A stretch of 64,000 nucleotides of DNA from NCBI RefSeq assembly GCF_001439735.1, contig NZ_JYLN01000004.1, forward strand, positions 496,001 to 560,000, written 5' to 3'. Below the pieces are notes generated by a model. It worked only from the letters and a program-made list of their open reading frames with translations. It was not told where the DNA came from and did no database searches. Numbering within the stretch: position 1 is the first letter of the stretch; each line of letters begins with the position of its first letter. A program made the position numbers and the translations under genes. The DNA is from Pseudomonas paralactis (GTDB lineage Bacteria; Pseudomonadota; Gammaproteobacteria; Pseudomonadales; Pseudomonadaceae). Positions 19,371 through 28,594 of the stretch are shown in pieces.

Positions 19371-19943
19371 TCACCCCGCCAACAACCAAACCCCGGTCGC
19401 CGCCGAAGCCGCCCCGGCCACCCGCACCAAGGGTGCAGCTGCAGCCGGCAAAAAGCGCACGACAGCGTAACCGGCGGCATGCAAAACCGCAGTCGCCCCC
19501 ACAAACCCAGCGGCATACGCCCAAGGGCTGGTCATGTCCGGCAACTCAAGGCCATGGGCCACGCCGTGAAACAACGCAAACAGCGCCGTGGCGCCCACGG
19601 CCACGAACAGCGGCGGCCGCACCGCCAACGCTACCGCCAGGCCCAAGGCCAGCACCGATGCGGCAATCCCGCTTTCCAGTGCTGGCAATTGCAGCCCTTC
19701 AAAACCCAGCACACCGCCGATCAGCATGGTGCCGACAAAGGTACCCGGCAGCGCCCAGCGCGCGGCGCCTTTTTGTTGGGCCGCCCACAGACCGACCGCA
19801 ACCATGGCCAGCAAATGATCGAGACCGCCCAAGGGATGGCTGATACCGGCCACCAGGCCATTGTCGCCGTGGCCCGGATGCGCGAAGGCCAGGGCAGGGA
19901 CGAGCAGCAGCGCGGCAGCGGCGAAGAGTTTGTTGAGGCTCAT
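19371..19943 (-). CDS. ureJ: HupE/UreJ family nickel permease
   Basis: A 190-residue inner-membrane protein with a signal-like N-terminus (MSLNKLFAAAALLLVPALAFA) and the family hallmark HPGHGDNGLVAGISHPLGGLDH. A second histidine motif (FALFHGVAHGLE) lies in the fourth hydrophobic segment. HupE/UreJ proteins are nickel (or cobalt) transporters serving hydrogenase or urease. Placement 22 bases after ureG, in one operon with ureEFG, points to nickel supply for urease. Confidence 0.9.
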   Translation of the reverse strand: MSLNKLFAAAALLLVPALAFAHPGHGDNGLVAGISHPLGGLDHLLAMVAVGLWAAQQKGAARWALPGTFVGTMLIGGVLGFEGLQLPALESGIAASVLALGLAVALAVRPPLFVAVGATALFALFHGVAHGLELPDMTSPWAYAAGFVGATAVLHAAGYAVVRFLPAAAAPLVRVAGAASAATGVWLLAG

Positions 19944-19965
19944 GGACAGGTTCCTTATGGGTTGA

Positions 19966-20580
19966 TCAGGCGGCGGTCAGCAAACCCTGGCGTTCGATGA
20001 AGGCGACGATGTCGTCCAGGCCGACCCCGGTTTTCTGGTTGCTGAACACAAAGGGTTTACCGTTGCGCATCCGCTGGGTGTCGCTGTTCATCAACTCCAG
20101 CGAGGCACCCACCAGCGGGGCCAGGTCGATCTTGTTGATCACCAGCAAGTCGGATTTGCAAATACCGGGCCCACCCTTGCGTGGCAGCTTGTCCCCGGCG
20201 GACACATCGATCACGTAGATGGTCAGGTCCGACAGTTCCGGGCTGAAGGTGGCCGAGAGGTTGTCGCCGCCGGATTCCACCAGAATCAGGTCCAGGCCGG
20301 GAAAGCGGCGGTTGAGCTGGTCCACGGCCTCCAGGTTGATCGAGGCATCTTCGCGAATCGCCGTATGCGGGCAGCCGCCAGTCTCCACGCCGATAATGCG
20401 CTCCGGTGCCAGCGCCTGGTTGCGTACCAGAAAGTCGGCGTCTTCGCGGGTATAGATGTCGTTGGTAACCACCGCCAGGTTATAGCGATCACGCAGGGCC
20501 AGGCACAGGGCCAGGGTCAGGGCGGTTTTGCCGGAGCCCACCGGGCCACCGATACCGACGCGCAAGGGTTGTGTGTTCAT
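19966..20580 (-). CDS. ureG: Urease accessory GTPase UreG
   Basis: A 204-residue SIMIBI-class GTPase. The P-loop is [15 protein letters not shown]. The metal motif CPH is present in [11 protein letters not shown], the switch region in [15 protein letters not shown] and the base-recognition motif NKID in [14 protein letters not shown] hydrolysis drives nickel insertion into UreC with UreD and UreF. GGAGGAAGCAC precedes the ATG. It lies in ureEFG-ureJ, about 25 kb from the urease structural genes. Confidence 0.97.
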   Translation of the reverse strand: MNTQPLRVGIGGPVGSGKTALTLALCLALRDRYNLAVVTNDIYTREDADFLVRNQALAPERIIGVETGGCPHTAIREDASINLEAVDQLNRRFPGLDLILVESGGDNLSATFSPELSDLTIYVIDVSAGDKLPRKGGPGICKSDLLVINKIDLAPLVGASLELMNSDTQRMRNGKPFVFSNQKTGVGLDDIVAFIERQGLLTAA

Positions 20581-20604
20581 GTGCTTCCTCCACCATTAAA
20601 ACTT

Positions 20605-21279
20605 TCAGGAACGGAACAGGCGGCTGTACTGGCGCTCGTGGGCCATGCACGCCAGGGACAGGCCAAAGGCGGCACTGCCCAGATGCGCAGGCTCAATGCG
20701 CTCGGCGTCATGCTGGGCCTGCTGTAGCAGCGGCAGCAGTTCGCTGGTCAGACGTTGTGCGGCTTGCTGGCCCAGGGGCAGGGTTTTCATCAGCACGGCC
20801 AATTGGTTTTCCAGCCAGCTCCACAGCCATGCGGCGAGGGCATCGTCGGGGCTGATATCCCAGGCGCGGGCGGCCAGGGCCCAGCCGAGGGCCAGGTGCG
20901 GTTCGTCGCGTTGTGCAAGGAACTCACGTGCTGCGCTGTCCAGTTCCGGCAAGCCGTTGAGCAGTTGTTGCAGGGAGTAGCCCATCTGCCGGCTCTCCTG
21001 ATACAGCTCGCGGGTCTCACGGCTGGCACGGTGCTCATCGCACAATTGCGCCAGCCCGGGCCAGTCCTGCGCAGCGCCAGCACGGCAATGGGCGAGCAAC
21101 AGCGGCGCTTCGAAGCGCGCCAGGTTGAGCAGCAACTGATCGCTGATCCAGCGCCCTGCGCTCTCGGCATCCTGCACGCGGCCATTGTCCACAGCCATTT
21201 CAAGGCCCTGGGAATAGCTGTAGCCGCCAATCGGCAATTGCGGACTGGCCAGGCGCAACAGCGCCCAGGCCGGGTTCAC
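20605..21279 (-). CDS. ureF: Urease accessory protein UreF
   Basis: A 224-residue all-helical protein. The hallmark N-terminal segment LLRLASPQLPIGGYSYSQGLE and the central AREFLAQRDEPHLALGWALAA are present. UreF binds UreD on apo-urease and recruits UreG, acting as its activator. The start codon is a GTG that overlaps the ureE stop (GTGA). Confidence 0.95.
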   Translation of the reverse strand: MNPAWALLRLASPQLPIGGYSYSQGLEMAVDNGRVQDAESAGRWISDQLLLNLARFEAPLLLAHCRAGAAQDWPGLAQLCDEHRASRETRELYQESRQMGYSLQQLLNGLPELDSAAREFLAQRDEPHLALGWALAARAWDISPDDALAAWLWSWLENQLAVLMKTLPLGQQAAQRLTSELLPLLQQAQHDAERIEPAHLGSAAFGLSLACMAHERQYSRLFRS

Positions 21280-21776
21280 AGACGTACGCCGAACTGGTGC
21301 AGCTTGGGCGGATAGTTGAAGTCTTCGTCGCCATGGCGCGAATGATGATGGCCGCCGCCGTAGGCGCCATGTTCCGGTTGGAACGGCGCCTCGATGGTCT
21401 GCGTGTCGGCACCCAGCTGTTCCAGCATCGCCTTGAGCACGTAGTCGTCAAGCAGGCGCAGCCAGCCGTCACCGACTTGCAGGGCCACATGGCGGTTACC
21501 CAGGTGGTAGGCGGCGCGGGTCAGTTCAAAGGCGTTGCGGCAGGTGACGTGCAGCAGTTGTTCAGGACGGGCGCAAACGCGTACGACACGTCCGTCTTCA
21601 GCTTGCAAAAACTCGCCATCGTGCAAGGGCGGCTGCCCACGCTCCAAAAACAGGCCGACGTCTTCACCGTCGGCACTGAAACAGCGCAGGCGGCTTTTGC
21701 TGCGGGCTTCGAAGTTCAGCAGCAACTCAGCGGCCCAGAGGGCTTGGGGGGCGATTCGGCGGTGGATCACCAGCAT
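21276..21776 (-). CDS. ureE: Urease accessory nickel chaperone UreE
   Basis: A 166-residue protein starting MLVIHRRI; I chose this ATG because the family begins here and GGAAG lies upstream. The N-terminal peptide-binding domain is followed by the metal-binding domain with the conserved YHLGNRHVALQ (the buried His of the dimer nickel site). A C-terminal histidine cluster (GGGHHHSRHGDED) would bind extra nickel. UreE delivers nickel to UreG. It is the first gene of the accessory operon. Confidence 0.95.
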   Translation of the reverse strand: MLVIHRRIAPQALWAAELLLNFEARSKSRLRCFSADGEDVGLFLERGQPPLHDGEFLQAEDGRVVRVCARPEQLLHVTCRNAFELTRAAYHLGNRHVALQVGDGWLRLLDDYVLKAMLEQLGADTQTIEAPFQPEHGAYGGGHHHSRHGDEDFNYPPKLHQFGVRL

Positions 21777-22104
21777 CAGTAGGCTTCCAGCTATGAGCAA
21801 TAACAGTGCTAGAGCAAGGGGCTTGCCAACCCGCTATCGGCGTAGGAATTTCCTGTCGGTGCGGGTGGTGGCGCCTGGATGGGGCATCAACGGGTTGTGT
21901 AGCGTGTTCAGGTTTGGTGCGCTTGAGCGGTTATAGCACTGGAAAAGGGCGTTTTTCCTGAAAGTAGCCTCGTGCTGTATGAAACTTCTTTCATCCAGTT
22001 ATCCATTACGTTTTTAAAGATTTATCTTACAAAGACCCAAGAATCGGCCTTCATGGGCTTACGTGATGGTTCTTTAAGATTCGCGCCGTGTTTAATTCAC
22101 CGCG
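21777..22104. other. Intergenic region between ureE and the NlpC/P60 gene
   Basis: This 328-base stretch separates two divergent genes, so it must hold promoters for both. It becomes A/T-rich towards 21990-22040. I can see no sigma-54 or NtrC-like site, no REP and no convincing small ORF. Confidence 0.4.
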
Positions 22105-22611
22105 ATGTTCATCATGTTCAAGTCATTTATCTGTTCAGTCATTGTCGGCCTGTCGTGTGTTATCTCGTCAGCCTCGGCCAATCTTCAACAGCCGCCAACC
22201 TTCGCCTCAACACATGCCACGTCTTCGGTCGACGATGTGATCGACCGAGCCCATCAACTGCTCGGCACCCCCTACAAGTGGGGCGGTACGTCTGCCGAGC
22301 AGGGGTTTGATTGCAGCAGTTTCCTGGTCTATCTGTTCAAGACCCAGGCCAACATTCAGCTGCCGCGCACCACTGCGGCGATGCATCGTTCAACCGCCGC
22401 GACCATCAAGCGCACGGCGTTAAAACCGGGCGATGCGGTATTTTTCAAGGGCAATGGGCGAGGGCAGGTGAGTCACGTCGGGCTGTATATCGGCGAAGGC
22501 AAGTTCATCCATTCACCGCGTACCGGCAAGCATGTGCGTATCGATTCGTTGAGCAATAAGTACTGGAGCAAGAACTACACCACGGCCAAGCGTTTTCATA
22601 AGGCTGGCTGA
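22105..22611 (+). CDS. NlpC/P60-family cell-wall endopeptidase
   Basis: A 168-residue precursor with a signal peptide (MFKSFICSVIVGLSCVISS region) and one NlpC/P60 domain. The catalytic Cys is in FDCSSFLVYLFK and the His in SHVGLYIGEGKFIHS. Such enzymes cut the D-Glu-mesoDAP bond of peptidoglycan stem peptides. The start could be the ATG at 22105 or the one at 22114; neither has a strong ribosome-binding site. Confidence 0.9.
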   Translation: MFIMFKSFICSVIVGLSCVISSASANLQQPPTFASTHATSSVDDVIDRAHQLLGTPYKWGGTSAEQGFDCSSFLVYLFKTQANIQLPRTTAAMHRSTAATIKRTALKPGDAVFFKGNGRGQVSHVGLYIGEGKFIHSPRTGKHVRIDSLSNKYWSKNYTTAKRFHKAG

Positions 22612-22615
22612 GGGC

Positions 22616-23248
22616 TTATTCGGTACTGCCCAGCCCTTGCCAGTGCTTGAGGCCGATAAAGATAAAGCGCAGTTGCTGGGTGATTTTCGCCTGGGGTGTG
22701 AGGTGGGCCGGCAGGGCATGGGCCGGTGGGTCGATGATATCGGGCAGGGTAGCGAATACGCTTTTGACGATCAGGTCAGCCATCACATGCAAACCTTCTG
22801 CATCCAGGTGCTGCAATTTGGGCATCAGCGTCAGGTCGGCGGCCAGGTCGCGGGTGATGTCCTCGCGCAGGGCGCCGATGGCTTGGCGCACGGCCAGGCA
22901 GCCGCCGTATTGTTCGCGGGCCAAAAACAGGAATTGCGAACGGTTGGCCGAGACCACATCGAGAAAGATACGCACAGAGGCATCGATAATGCCGCCCATC
23001 ACGAATTCGTTGTGGCGCACCAGGCGGATCGTGGCGCGGAAGGTCTGGCCGACTTCGCTGACCAATACCAGCCCAAGCTCATCCATGTCGGCAAAATGGC
23101 GATAGAAACCGGTTGGCACGATACCCGCCGTCTTGGCCACTTCGCGCAGGCTCAGGCTGCCAAAACCACGGCCACACTCCATCAGATGGCGGGCTGCGTC
23201 CATCAAGGCAAGGCGTGTCTGTTGCTTCTGTTCGGCGCGGGGCAGCAT
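22616..23248 (-). CDS. desT: TetR-family regulator DesT-like
   Basis: A 210-residue TetR regulator with helix-turn-helix at about residues 30-50 (LSLREVAKTAGIVPTGFYRHF). The sequence (MLPRAEQKQQTRLALMDAAR; LFLAREQYGGCLAVRQAI) closely recalls P. aeruginosa DesT, which senses the saturated/unsaturated acyl-CoA ratio and represses the desaturase operon desCB. Adjacency to ureE in that species supports the call. The desaturase genes are not next to it here. I preferred the ATG at 23248; an upstream TTG at 23293 is unlikely. Confidence 0.75.
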   Translation of the reverse strand: MLPRAEQKQQTRLALMDAARHLMECGRGFGSLSLREVAKTAGIVPTGFYRHFADMDELGLVLVSEVGQTFRATIRLVRHNEFVMGGIIDASVRIFLDVVSANRSQFLFLAREQYGGCLAVRQAIGALREDITRDLAADLTLMPKLQHLDAEGLHVMADLIVKSVFATLPDIIDPPAHALPAHLTPQAKITQQLRFIFIGLKHWQGLGSTE

Positions 23249-23353
23249 GAGCGGATGGGCTTTGTCGGTAAGTACAGCGACGCACTCTAGCAAAAGCGCT
23301 TTGCCGGCGTCGAACTTGGCGGGGGCGAGGCGTGACGCGGTCTATATAAAAGC

Positions 23354-23383
23354 AAAAGCCCGATCGGCAGATCGGGCTTTTTT
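23354..23383 (-). terminator. Intrinsic terminator for the small exported protein gene
   Basis: AAAAGCCCGATC and GATCGGGCTTTTTT form a strong stem around a short loop, with T-runs on both strands. It lies 17 bases past the end of the minus-strand gene at 23400. Confidence 0.88.
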
Positions 23384-23399
23384 CTGGGCCACCACGGGC

Positions 23400-23720
23400 T
23401 TAGCTCTGTGCTTGATGCAGTTCTTGCAGACGGTCGGCACCACCTTCAGCAACGCCTTCGGTGTAAGCGCGTTTGTTGGCCTGTTCAGCACCACCTTCTA
23501 CCAGACCTTTCTCTTGCAGGCGGTTGTAGCCATTCTCAGCTACAGCACCTTTGGCGTAGTCACGGTTTTCATCTTCTTGCGAACCGCTGCGAGCCACGGT
23601 TTGGCTGGTCTGTACGGTTTGTGCTTTGTTCTGCGGGGTGGCCTGTTCGGCGGCTGGCAGGGCAAAGGCGCTCGAAGCCAGGACAGATAACAGGACGGTA
23701 GCGAGTAATTGGCGTTTCAT
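23400..23720 (-). CDS. Small exported protein with internal repeats, unknown function
   Basis: A 106-residue precursor starting at the ATG at 23720, with AAGGAG nine bases upstream. The signal peptide is MKRQLLATVLLSVLASSAFA. The mature part is polar and has three imperfect repeats near its end: GAVAENGYNRLQEKG, EGGAEQANKRAYTEG and EGGADRLQELHQ, each close to 15-17 residues. I do not recognise the family. Composition and size suggest a soluble periplasmic or secreted protein. A strong terminator follows. Confidence 0.75.
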   Translation of the reverse strand: MKRQLLATVLLSVLASSAFALPAAEQATPQNKAQTVQTSQTVARSGSQEDENRDYAKGAVAENGYNRLQEKGLVEGGAEQANKRAYTEGVAEGGADRLQELHQAQS

Positions 23721-24077
23721 GATGGTTGCTCCTTGGGAGGGCGATAAAGTGGGTACAGGGCTAATGCTACTCTTGATAAGTCGATATAAAAGTTCATAAA
23801 CACAATGGTAATAATCAACAGAATTGATTGTTCCCTGCAAAGGCTCTAGATCGAGCCTCTCAAGCACGCGGTTTTGCACCGAGGTGGGTATTTTCGACAC
23901 GAACCGGGGTAACAATGGTGCGCTGTCGATGATGAAATCTGTCTGCCTGATCAGGAAAATCGCTTTTTTCGGCTAAATCCGCCGTCGGGTTAAACCCTCC
24001 GGCACTTTGCCAGTCGTAGTCCTATAAGCTGTGTCAAAGGCTGTTGCCCAGCCAGTCGTATTCAGGAGCCCTGTGCA
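23721..24077. other. Divergent intergenic region upstream of the AsmA gene
   Basis: This 357-base gap must carry promoters for the small exported protein (minus) and the AsmA gene (plus). I see a short inverted repeat, AATCAA-N5-TTGATT at 23813-23829, which could be an operator. No small gene or REP is visible. Confidence 0.4.
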
Positions 24078-26147
24078 ATGACGCGCACTCGTAAAATCGT
24101 CGCTTGGAGCTGCGCCAGCTTCGTTCTGTTAATGGCCATCGCGGTACTGTTCCTGATGTTCTTCGACTGGAACCGCATCAAACCGCCGCTCAATGCCAAG
24201 GTCTCCGAAGAACTGCACCGCCCGTTCGCCATCAACGGCAACCTCGCGGTGGTGTGGCAGCGCGAACCCGATGAGGGCGGCTGGCGTGCCTGGGTGCCGT
24301 GGCCCCATGTGATTGCCGAAGACCTGACCCTGGGCAACCCGGACTGGTCCAAGCAACCGCAAATGGTCACGCTCAAAAAGGTCGAGCTGCGCATTTCACC
24401 CCTGGCTTTGCTGGTGCAGCGTGTAGTGATCCCGCGCATTGACCTCACCGAACCCAGTGCCCAGTTGCAGCGCCTGGCCGACGGCCGTGCCAACTGGACG
24501 TTCAAGTTCGATCCCAAGGACCCCGACGCCGAACCCTCCAACTGGGTGGTGGACATCGGTGCTATTGGCTTCGACAAGGGCCATGTGACCCTCGATGATC
24601 AAACCCTCAAGACTCAGCTGGATGTGATCATCGACCCCCTGGGCAAACCGATTCCATTCGGCGAAATCGTCGGTGACGCCGATGCCAAGAAGGCCCTTGA
24701 AAAGGGCTCGGCGCCTCAGGACTATGCGTTCGGCCTCAAGGTCAAAGGCCAATATCACGGCCAGAAACTCGCCGGCACCGGCAAGATCGGCGGCCTGTTG
24801 GCCTTGCAGGACGCGGCCAAGCCGTTCCCGCTGCAAGCCCAGGTGAAAGTCGCCGACACCAGCATCGCCCTGGCTGGCACCTTGACCGACCCGCTTAACC
24901 TCGGTGCCCTTGATCTGCGCCTCAAGCTCTCGGGCAGCAGCCTGGGCAACCTCTACCCGTTGACCGGTGTGACGTTGCCTGATTCGCCGGCCTACTCAAC
25001 CGACGGCCATTTGATCGCCAAGCTGCATGAAGCCAGCGGCGCCTCCTTCCGTTACGAGAACTTCAACGGCAAGATCGGCAACAGCGACATCCATGGCGAC
25101 CTGGCCTATGTGGCCAGCCAGCCACGGCCCAAGCTCAGCGGCGCGTTGGTATCCAACCAACTGCTGATGGATGACCTGGCGCCGCTGATTGGCGCAGATT
25201 CCAATGCCGAGCAAAAAGCCCGTGGCGGTGAAAGCACACAACCGGCGACCAAAGTGCTGCCGGTTGAAGAGTTCCGCACTGAACGCTGGCGCGAGATGGA
25301 TGCCGACGTGGAATTCACCGGCAAGCGTATCGTGCACAGTGCCGACTTGCCCTTCACCGATCTTTACACGCACCTGGTGCTCAACGACGGTCAGCTGAGC
25401 CTCGAACCTCTGCGTTTCGGTGTGGCCGGCGGCAAGCTCGATGCGCAGATTCGCTTGAATGGCCGCACTACGCCGATGGAAGGCCGCGCCAAGCTGACGG
25501 CGCGCAACTTCAAGCTCAAGCAGCTGTTCCCGACGTTTGAACCGATGAAAACCAGCTTCGGTGAACTCAACGGCGATGCGGATATTTCCGGGCGCGGCAA
25601 CTCGGTGGCGGCACTGTTAGGCACGTCCAACGGTGACCTGAAGATGCTGATCAACGATGGCGCCATCAGCCGCAGCCTGATGGAAATCGCCGGGCTCAAC
25701 GTGGGCAACTACGTGGTGGGGCGCCTGTTCGGCGACGAGGAAGTGAAGATCAACTGCGCAGCGGCGGACTTCGGCATCAAGACGGGCCTGGCGACCACAC
25801 GGCTGTTTGTGTTCGATACCGAGAACGCCATCATCTACATCGACGGCACCGCGAATATGGCCACCGAGCAGTTGGACCTGACCATCACGCCGGAATCCAA
25901 GGGCTTTCGCCTGTTCTCGCTGCGTTCGCCGCTGTACGTCAACGGGCCGTTTATCAAGCCCAATGCTGGCGTGAAAGCCATTCCGCTGGCGCTACGTGGA
26001 GCAGGCATGGTCGCCCTGGGTGTGATCGCCGGACCGGCCGCCGGCTTGCTCGCCCTGGTCGCTCCGAGCGGCGGAGAGCCCAATGAGTGCGCCCCGTTGC
26101 TGCAGCAGATGAAGGAAGGCAAGGCACCCAAGACGGTGAAAGGTTAA
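24078..26147 (+). CDS. AsmA family protein
   Basis: A 689-residue protein with an N-terminal membrane anchor (IVAWSCASFVLLMAIAVLFLM) and the AsmA signature soon after (FDWNRIKPPLNAKVSEELHRPFAINGNL in part). The C-terminal AsmA_2-type region (residues about 480-640) contains GELNGDADISGRGNSVAALLG and LDLTITPESKG. The fold is a bridge-like beta-groove facing the periplasm; relatives influence outer-membrane assembly and phospholipid transport. GAGCCCTGTGCA precedes the ATG. Its stop overlaps that of the converging RNase T2 gene in a shared TTAA. Confidence 0.9.
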   Translation: MTRTRKIVAWSCASFVLLMAIAVLFLMFFDWNRIKPPLNAKVSEELHRPFAINGNLAVVWQREPDEGGWRAWVPWPHVIAEDLTLGNPDWSKQPQMVTLKKVELRISPLALLVQRVVIPRIDLTEPSAQLQRLADGRANWTFKFDPKDPDAEPSNWVVDIGAIGFDKGHVTLDDQTLKTQLDVIIDPLGKPIPFGEIVGDADAKKALEKGSAPQDYAFGLKVKGQYHGQKLAGTGKIGGLLALQDAAKPFPLQAQVKVADTSIALAGTLTDPLNLGALDLRLKLSGSSLGNLYPLTGVTLPDSPAYSTDGHLIAKLHEASGASFRYENFNGKIGNSDIHGDLAYVASQPRPKLSGALVSNQLLMDDLAPLIGADSNAEQKARGGESTQPATKVLPVEEFRTERWREMDADVEFTGKRIVHSADLPFTDLYTHLVLNDGQLSLEPLRFGVAGGKLDAQIRLNGRTTPMEGRAKLTARNFKLKQLFPTFEPMKTSFGELNGDADISGRGNSVAALLGTSNGDLKMLINDGAISRSLMEIAGLNVGNYVVGRLFGDEEVKINCAAADFGIKTGLATTRLFVFDTENAIIYIDGTANMATEQLDLTITPESKGFRLFSLRSPLYVNGPFIKPNAGVKAIPLALRGAGMVALGVIAGPAAGLLALVAPSGGEPNECAPLLQQMKEGKAPKTVKG

Positions 26148-26854
26148 CTGCCACTGGGGATAAGCGTTTCCCGGGGCGCACAGGGAATACCGATCTGGAG
26201 GGACGGATCGCCTTTATAGGGGGTGCCGTCCGGATAGATCGAGTAGAACACTTCATGCAAGTACTGCTTACCGTCCAGGGTAAAACAGCGGAAAGATGCA
26301 TGGGTCGGGAATGCATTTTTGAGCTGATCGAACTTCACGCTACGACCTATCCAGGTATTAAACATTGGTTCGAGGTACATCACTGCTTTTCGCAGTCTGA
26401 CAATGTCATTGAAATAGTCCGTCTCAGTTTGATTGGAGCAGGTCCCGTGTTTCTTCCACTCGTATCTGAACATTCCTTGCGGGGAGGCGGTTACTAGCCC
26501 GGCAATTGCGCGGGTGCCGGAAATTTGGTTGAGTTTGTCCTCGCTGATATCGCACTCTGTGGATGATTTACAGCTGGGCGCGGTATTGCAATTGGCCGGA
26601 TGACGATTGGTTTTTTGCCCGAGGCTGTTGTTATAGGGCCAGATGCCGTGAGTCAAAAACTTTTGCGGTGGTTTATCGCAGCCCGGTGTCAGCGGTTTGA
26701 GCTTGCAGAAACTTGGTTGCCAGGTTACCGCGTAGACCAAGTATTGGTAGCCCTCGCTGCTGGGGGTTATCTCCTCATTCGCATCCAGGCCCAAGGCGCC
26801 ATGACTGATCAGCAGCGTGGCCATCGCCGTTGCAAAGAGGTAAGTGTTTTTCAT
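26144..26854 (-). CDS. Secreted ribonuclease T2 family protein
   Basis: A 236-residue precursor with a signal peptide (MKNTYLFATAMATLLISHGALG). Both RNase T2 catalytic segments are present: CAS-1 as LTHGIWPYN (usual HGLWP) and CAS-2 as YEWKKHGTCS, providing the two His plus the Glu. Six or more Cys residues would form disulfides in the periplasm or outside. The VTWQPSFC segment is also family-typical. It cleaves RNA through 2',3'-cyclic intermediates, scavenging phosphate or nucleosides or damaging competitor RNA. It is not linked to an obvious inhibitor gene. Confidence 0.9.
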   Translation of the reverse strand: MKNTYLFATAMATLLISHGALGLDANEEITPSSEGYQYLVYAVTWQPSFCKLKPLTPGCDKPPQKFLTHGIWPYNNSLGQKTNRHPANCNTAPSCKSSTECDISEDKLNQISGTRAIAGLVTASPQGMFRYEWKKHGTCSNQTETDYFNDIVRLRKAVMYLEPMFNTWIGRSVKFDQLKNAFPTHASFRCFTLDGKQYLHEVFYSIYPDGTPYKGDPSLQIGIPCAPRETLIPSGS

Positions 26855-26982
26855 GGGCGGTTACTCCCTTTTCATTCGGCTGACAGTGTTGTCAGCGAAC
26901 GTTGGAAGTATTAATTAGCGCTGGTGCCCTGGAAAATCTACTGTCAAACCTGACAGGTCGGTGGTGGGCATATAGACAGAAT

Positions 26983-27022
26983 AAAACCCCAGGTGGAAGC
27001 GCTCGGCTTGCACCTGGGGTTT
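26983..27022 (-). terminator. Intrinsic terminator of the ferritin-like gene
   Basis: AAACCCCAGGTG pairs with CACCTGGGGTTT around a 15-base loop. Read on the minus strand the stem is followed by TTTTATT. It lies 14 bases after the stop of the gene at 27036. Confidence 0.85.
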
Positions 27023-27035
27023 GAACGGCGACCTG

Positions 27036-27566
27036 TCAGAGGTCTTGCAGAATATCCGCCATATCATCGGCGTGTTCTTCTTCCTGGGCCAGGATGTCTT
27101 CGAAGATGCGACGGGTAGTCGGGTCTTTGTCGCCGATGTACTGGATGATTTCACGGTAGCTGTCCACCGCGATGCGCTCGGCTACCAGATCTTCGTAGAC
27201 CATCTCCTTGAGCGAGTTGCCTGCCACATATTGAGCGTGGGAGTTCTTCGACAGCAGGTCGGGGTTGAACTCCGGCTCGCCGCCCAGTTGCACGATGCGC
27301 TCGGCCAGTTTGTCGGCGTGCTCGGCTTCCTGGGTGGCGTGTTCGAGAAACTCATCGGCCGCTACGCTGGCTTTCAGGCCGTTGGCCATAAAGTAGTGAC
27401 GCTTGTAGCGCAATACGCAAACCAGCTCAGTGGCCAGCGACTCGTTGAGCAGGCGGATGATTTCTTGACGGTCGGCATCGTAGCCTTCGGTCACGGCACC
27501 GTTTTCGACGTTCTGGCGGGCGCGGCTGCGCAGGGTTGCAACGTCAGTCAAATGTGCTTCAGTCAT
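27036..27566 (-). CDS. Ferritin-like (bacterioferritin/Dps superfamily) protein
   Basis: A 176-residue four-helix ferritin-like protein. Di-iron ligands appear as Glu in ESLATELVCVLRYKRHY, Glu/His in ATQEAEHADKLAERI, Glu in DLVAERIAVDSYREII and Glu/His in LAQEEEHADDMADIL. The usual bacterioferritin haem Met context is missing (YFMANGLKA instead), so it is probably not a haem-binding Bfr. Expected roles are iron storage or iron detoxification in the cytoplasm. The family is annotated as probable bacterioferritin in P. aeruginosa. Confidence 0.85.
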   Translation of the reverse strand: MTEAHLTDVATLRSRARQNVENGAVTEGYDADRQEIIRLLNESLATELVCVLRYKRHYFMANGLKASVAADEFLEHATQEAEHADKLAERIVQLGGEPEFNPDLLSKNSHAQYVAGNSLKEMVYEDLVAERIAVDSYREIIQYIGDKDPTTRRIFEDILAQEEEHADDMADILQDL

Positions 27567-27663
27567 TTCAATCTCCTGGGGCTAATCCGGTTTTACGCCA
27601 CGCTCTGCCGGCGTGATCGCTCCAGGTTGTGAGTCGCGCAAGGGGCGAAAAGTTTTATCGGAT

Positions 27664-28554
27664 TTAACAGGATGTGTCTTGAGGGCGGCGGACCGGTGTG
27701 GTCCAGCGCTCCGACAGGATCACCCCGCCCAGGGTCAGCAAGCCGCCTACCAGGTGATACAGGGCCAACTCTTCCTTCAACACCACTGCTGCAATCAGCG
27801 CGGTAATCAGCGGCAACAGGTTGAAAAACAGCGTGGTACGGCTGGGCCCCAGGGTCTTGACCGAGTGCATCCACGCCAGCGGTGCCAGCATCGACGCCAG
27901 CAGGCAGGCGTACAGCACCAGCGGAATATTTGCCCAGCCCAAACCGGCCTTGGCCGAGAACAGGTACAGCGGCAACAGCACCACTACTGCCACCAGCACT
28001 TGCAAATACAGCAGCACCAACGGCGGCAGGCGCAGTTGCCATTTTTTCAACAGGGTGCTGTAGACCGCATAAGCCAGGGTCGCCACCAGCATCATGCCGT
28101 CGCCCAGGTTGACCCCGTGTTGCAACAGCGCACCCAGGCTGCCGGACGACACCACCACCACCACACCGGCGAACGACAGCACTGCGCCGGTCAGCGCGCC
28201 GAAGGTCAGGCGTTGGCCCAGGCTGATAATCGCGGCGGTCAACGCCATCAGCGGCATCAGCGAAAGGATGATGCCCATGTTGGTGGCGCTGGTCAGCGTG
28301 GCGGCGTAATAGGCCAGGCTTTGATACACCGCCATGCCCAGCACGCCGAGGATGAAGATCTTGCCCAGGTTCGGGCGGATAAGCGGCCAGTTGGCTACGA
28401 CCGGTTTGAGCATGAACGGGGTGAACAGCAGGGCTGCGAACAACCAGCGATAGAAGCCGATTTCAGCCGGGAAGATCGAGCCCACGGCCAATTTGTTGAC
28501 CACGGTGTTGCCGGCCCAGATAAAGATGGCCAGCAGCGGATACGCGTATTGCAT
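27664..28554 (-). CDS. EamA/DMT-family inner-membrane exporter
   Basis: A 296-residue protein with ten predicted membrane segments in two EamA repeats (LLAIFIWAGNTVVNKLAVG in the first; GMMLVATLAYAVYSTLLKKW in the second). EamA transporters export amino acids or other small metabolites. I chose the ATG at 28554 because it begins the first membrane segment. It is divergent from an AraC regulator over a 97-base region with repeated ATCCAGACAA sites, which suggests control by that regulator. The substrate is unknown. Confidence 0.88.
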   Translation of the reverse strand: MQYAYPLLAIFIWAGNTVVNKLAVGSIFPAEIGFYRWLFAALLFTPFMLKPVVANWPLIRPNLGKIFILGVLGMAVYQSLAYYAATLTSATNMGIILSLMPLMALTAAIISLGQRLTFGALTGAVLSFAGVVVVVSSGSLGALLQHGVNLGDGMMLVATLAYAVYSTLLKKWQLRLPPLVLLYLQVLVAVVVLLPLYLFSAKAGLGWANIPLVLYACLLASMLAPLAWMHSVKTLGPSRTTLFFNLLPLITALIAAVVLKEELALYHLVGGLLTLGGVILSERWTTPVRRPQDTSC

Positions 28555-28594
28555 GGAAAGAAACCCAGTGTGTTGACGAGGCGCGATTATCCTC

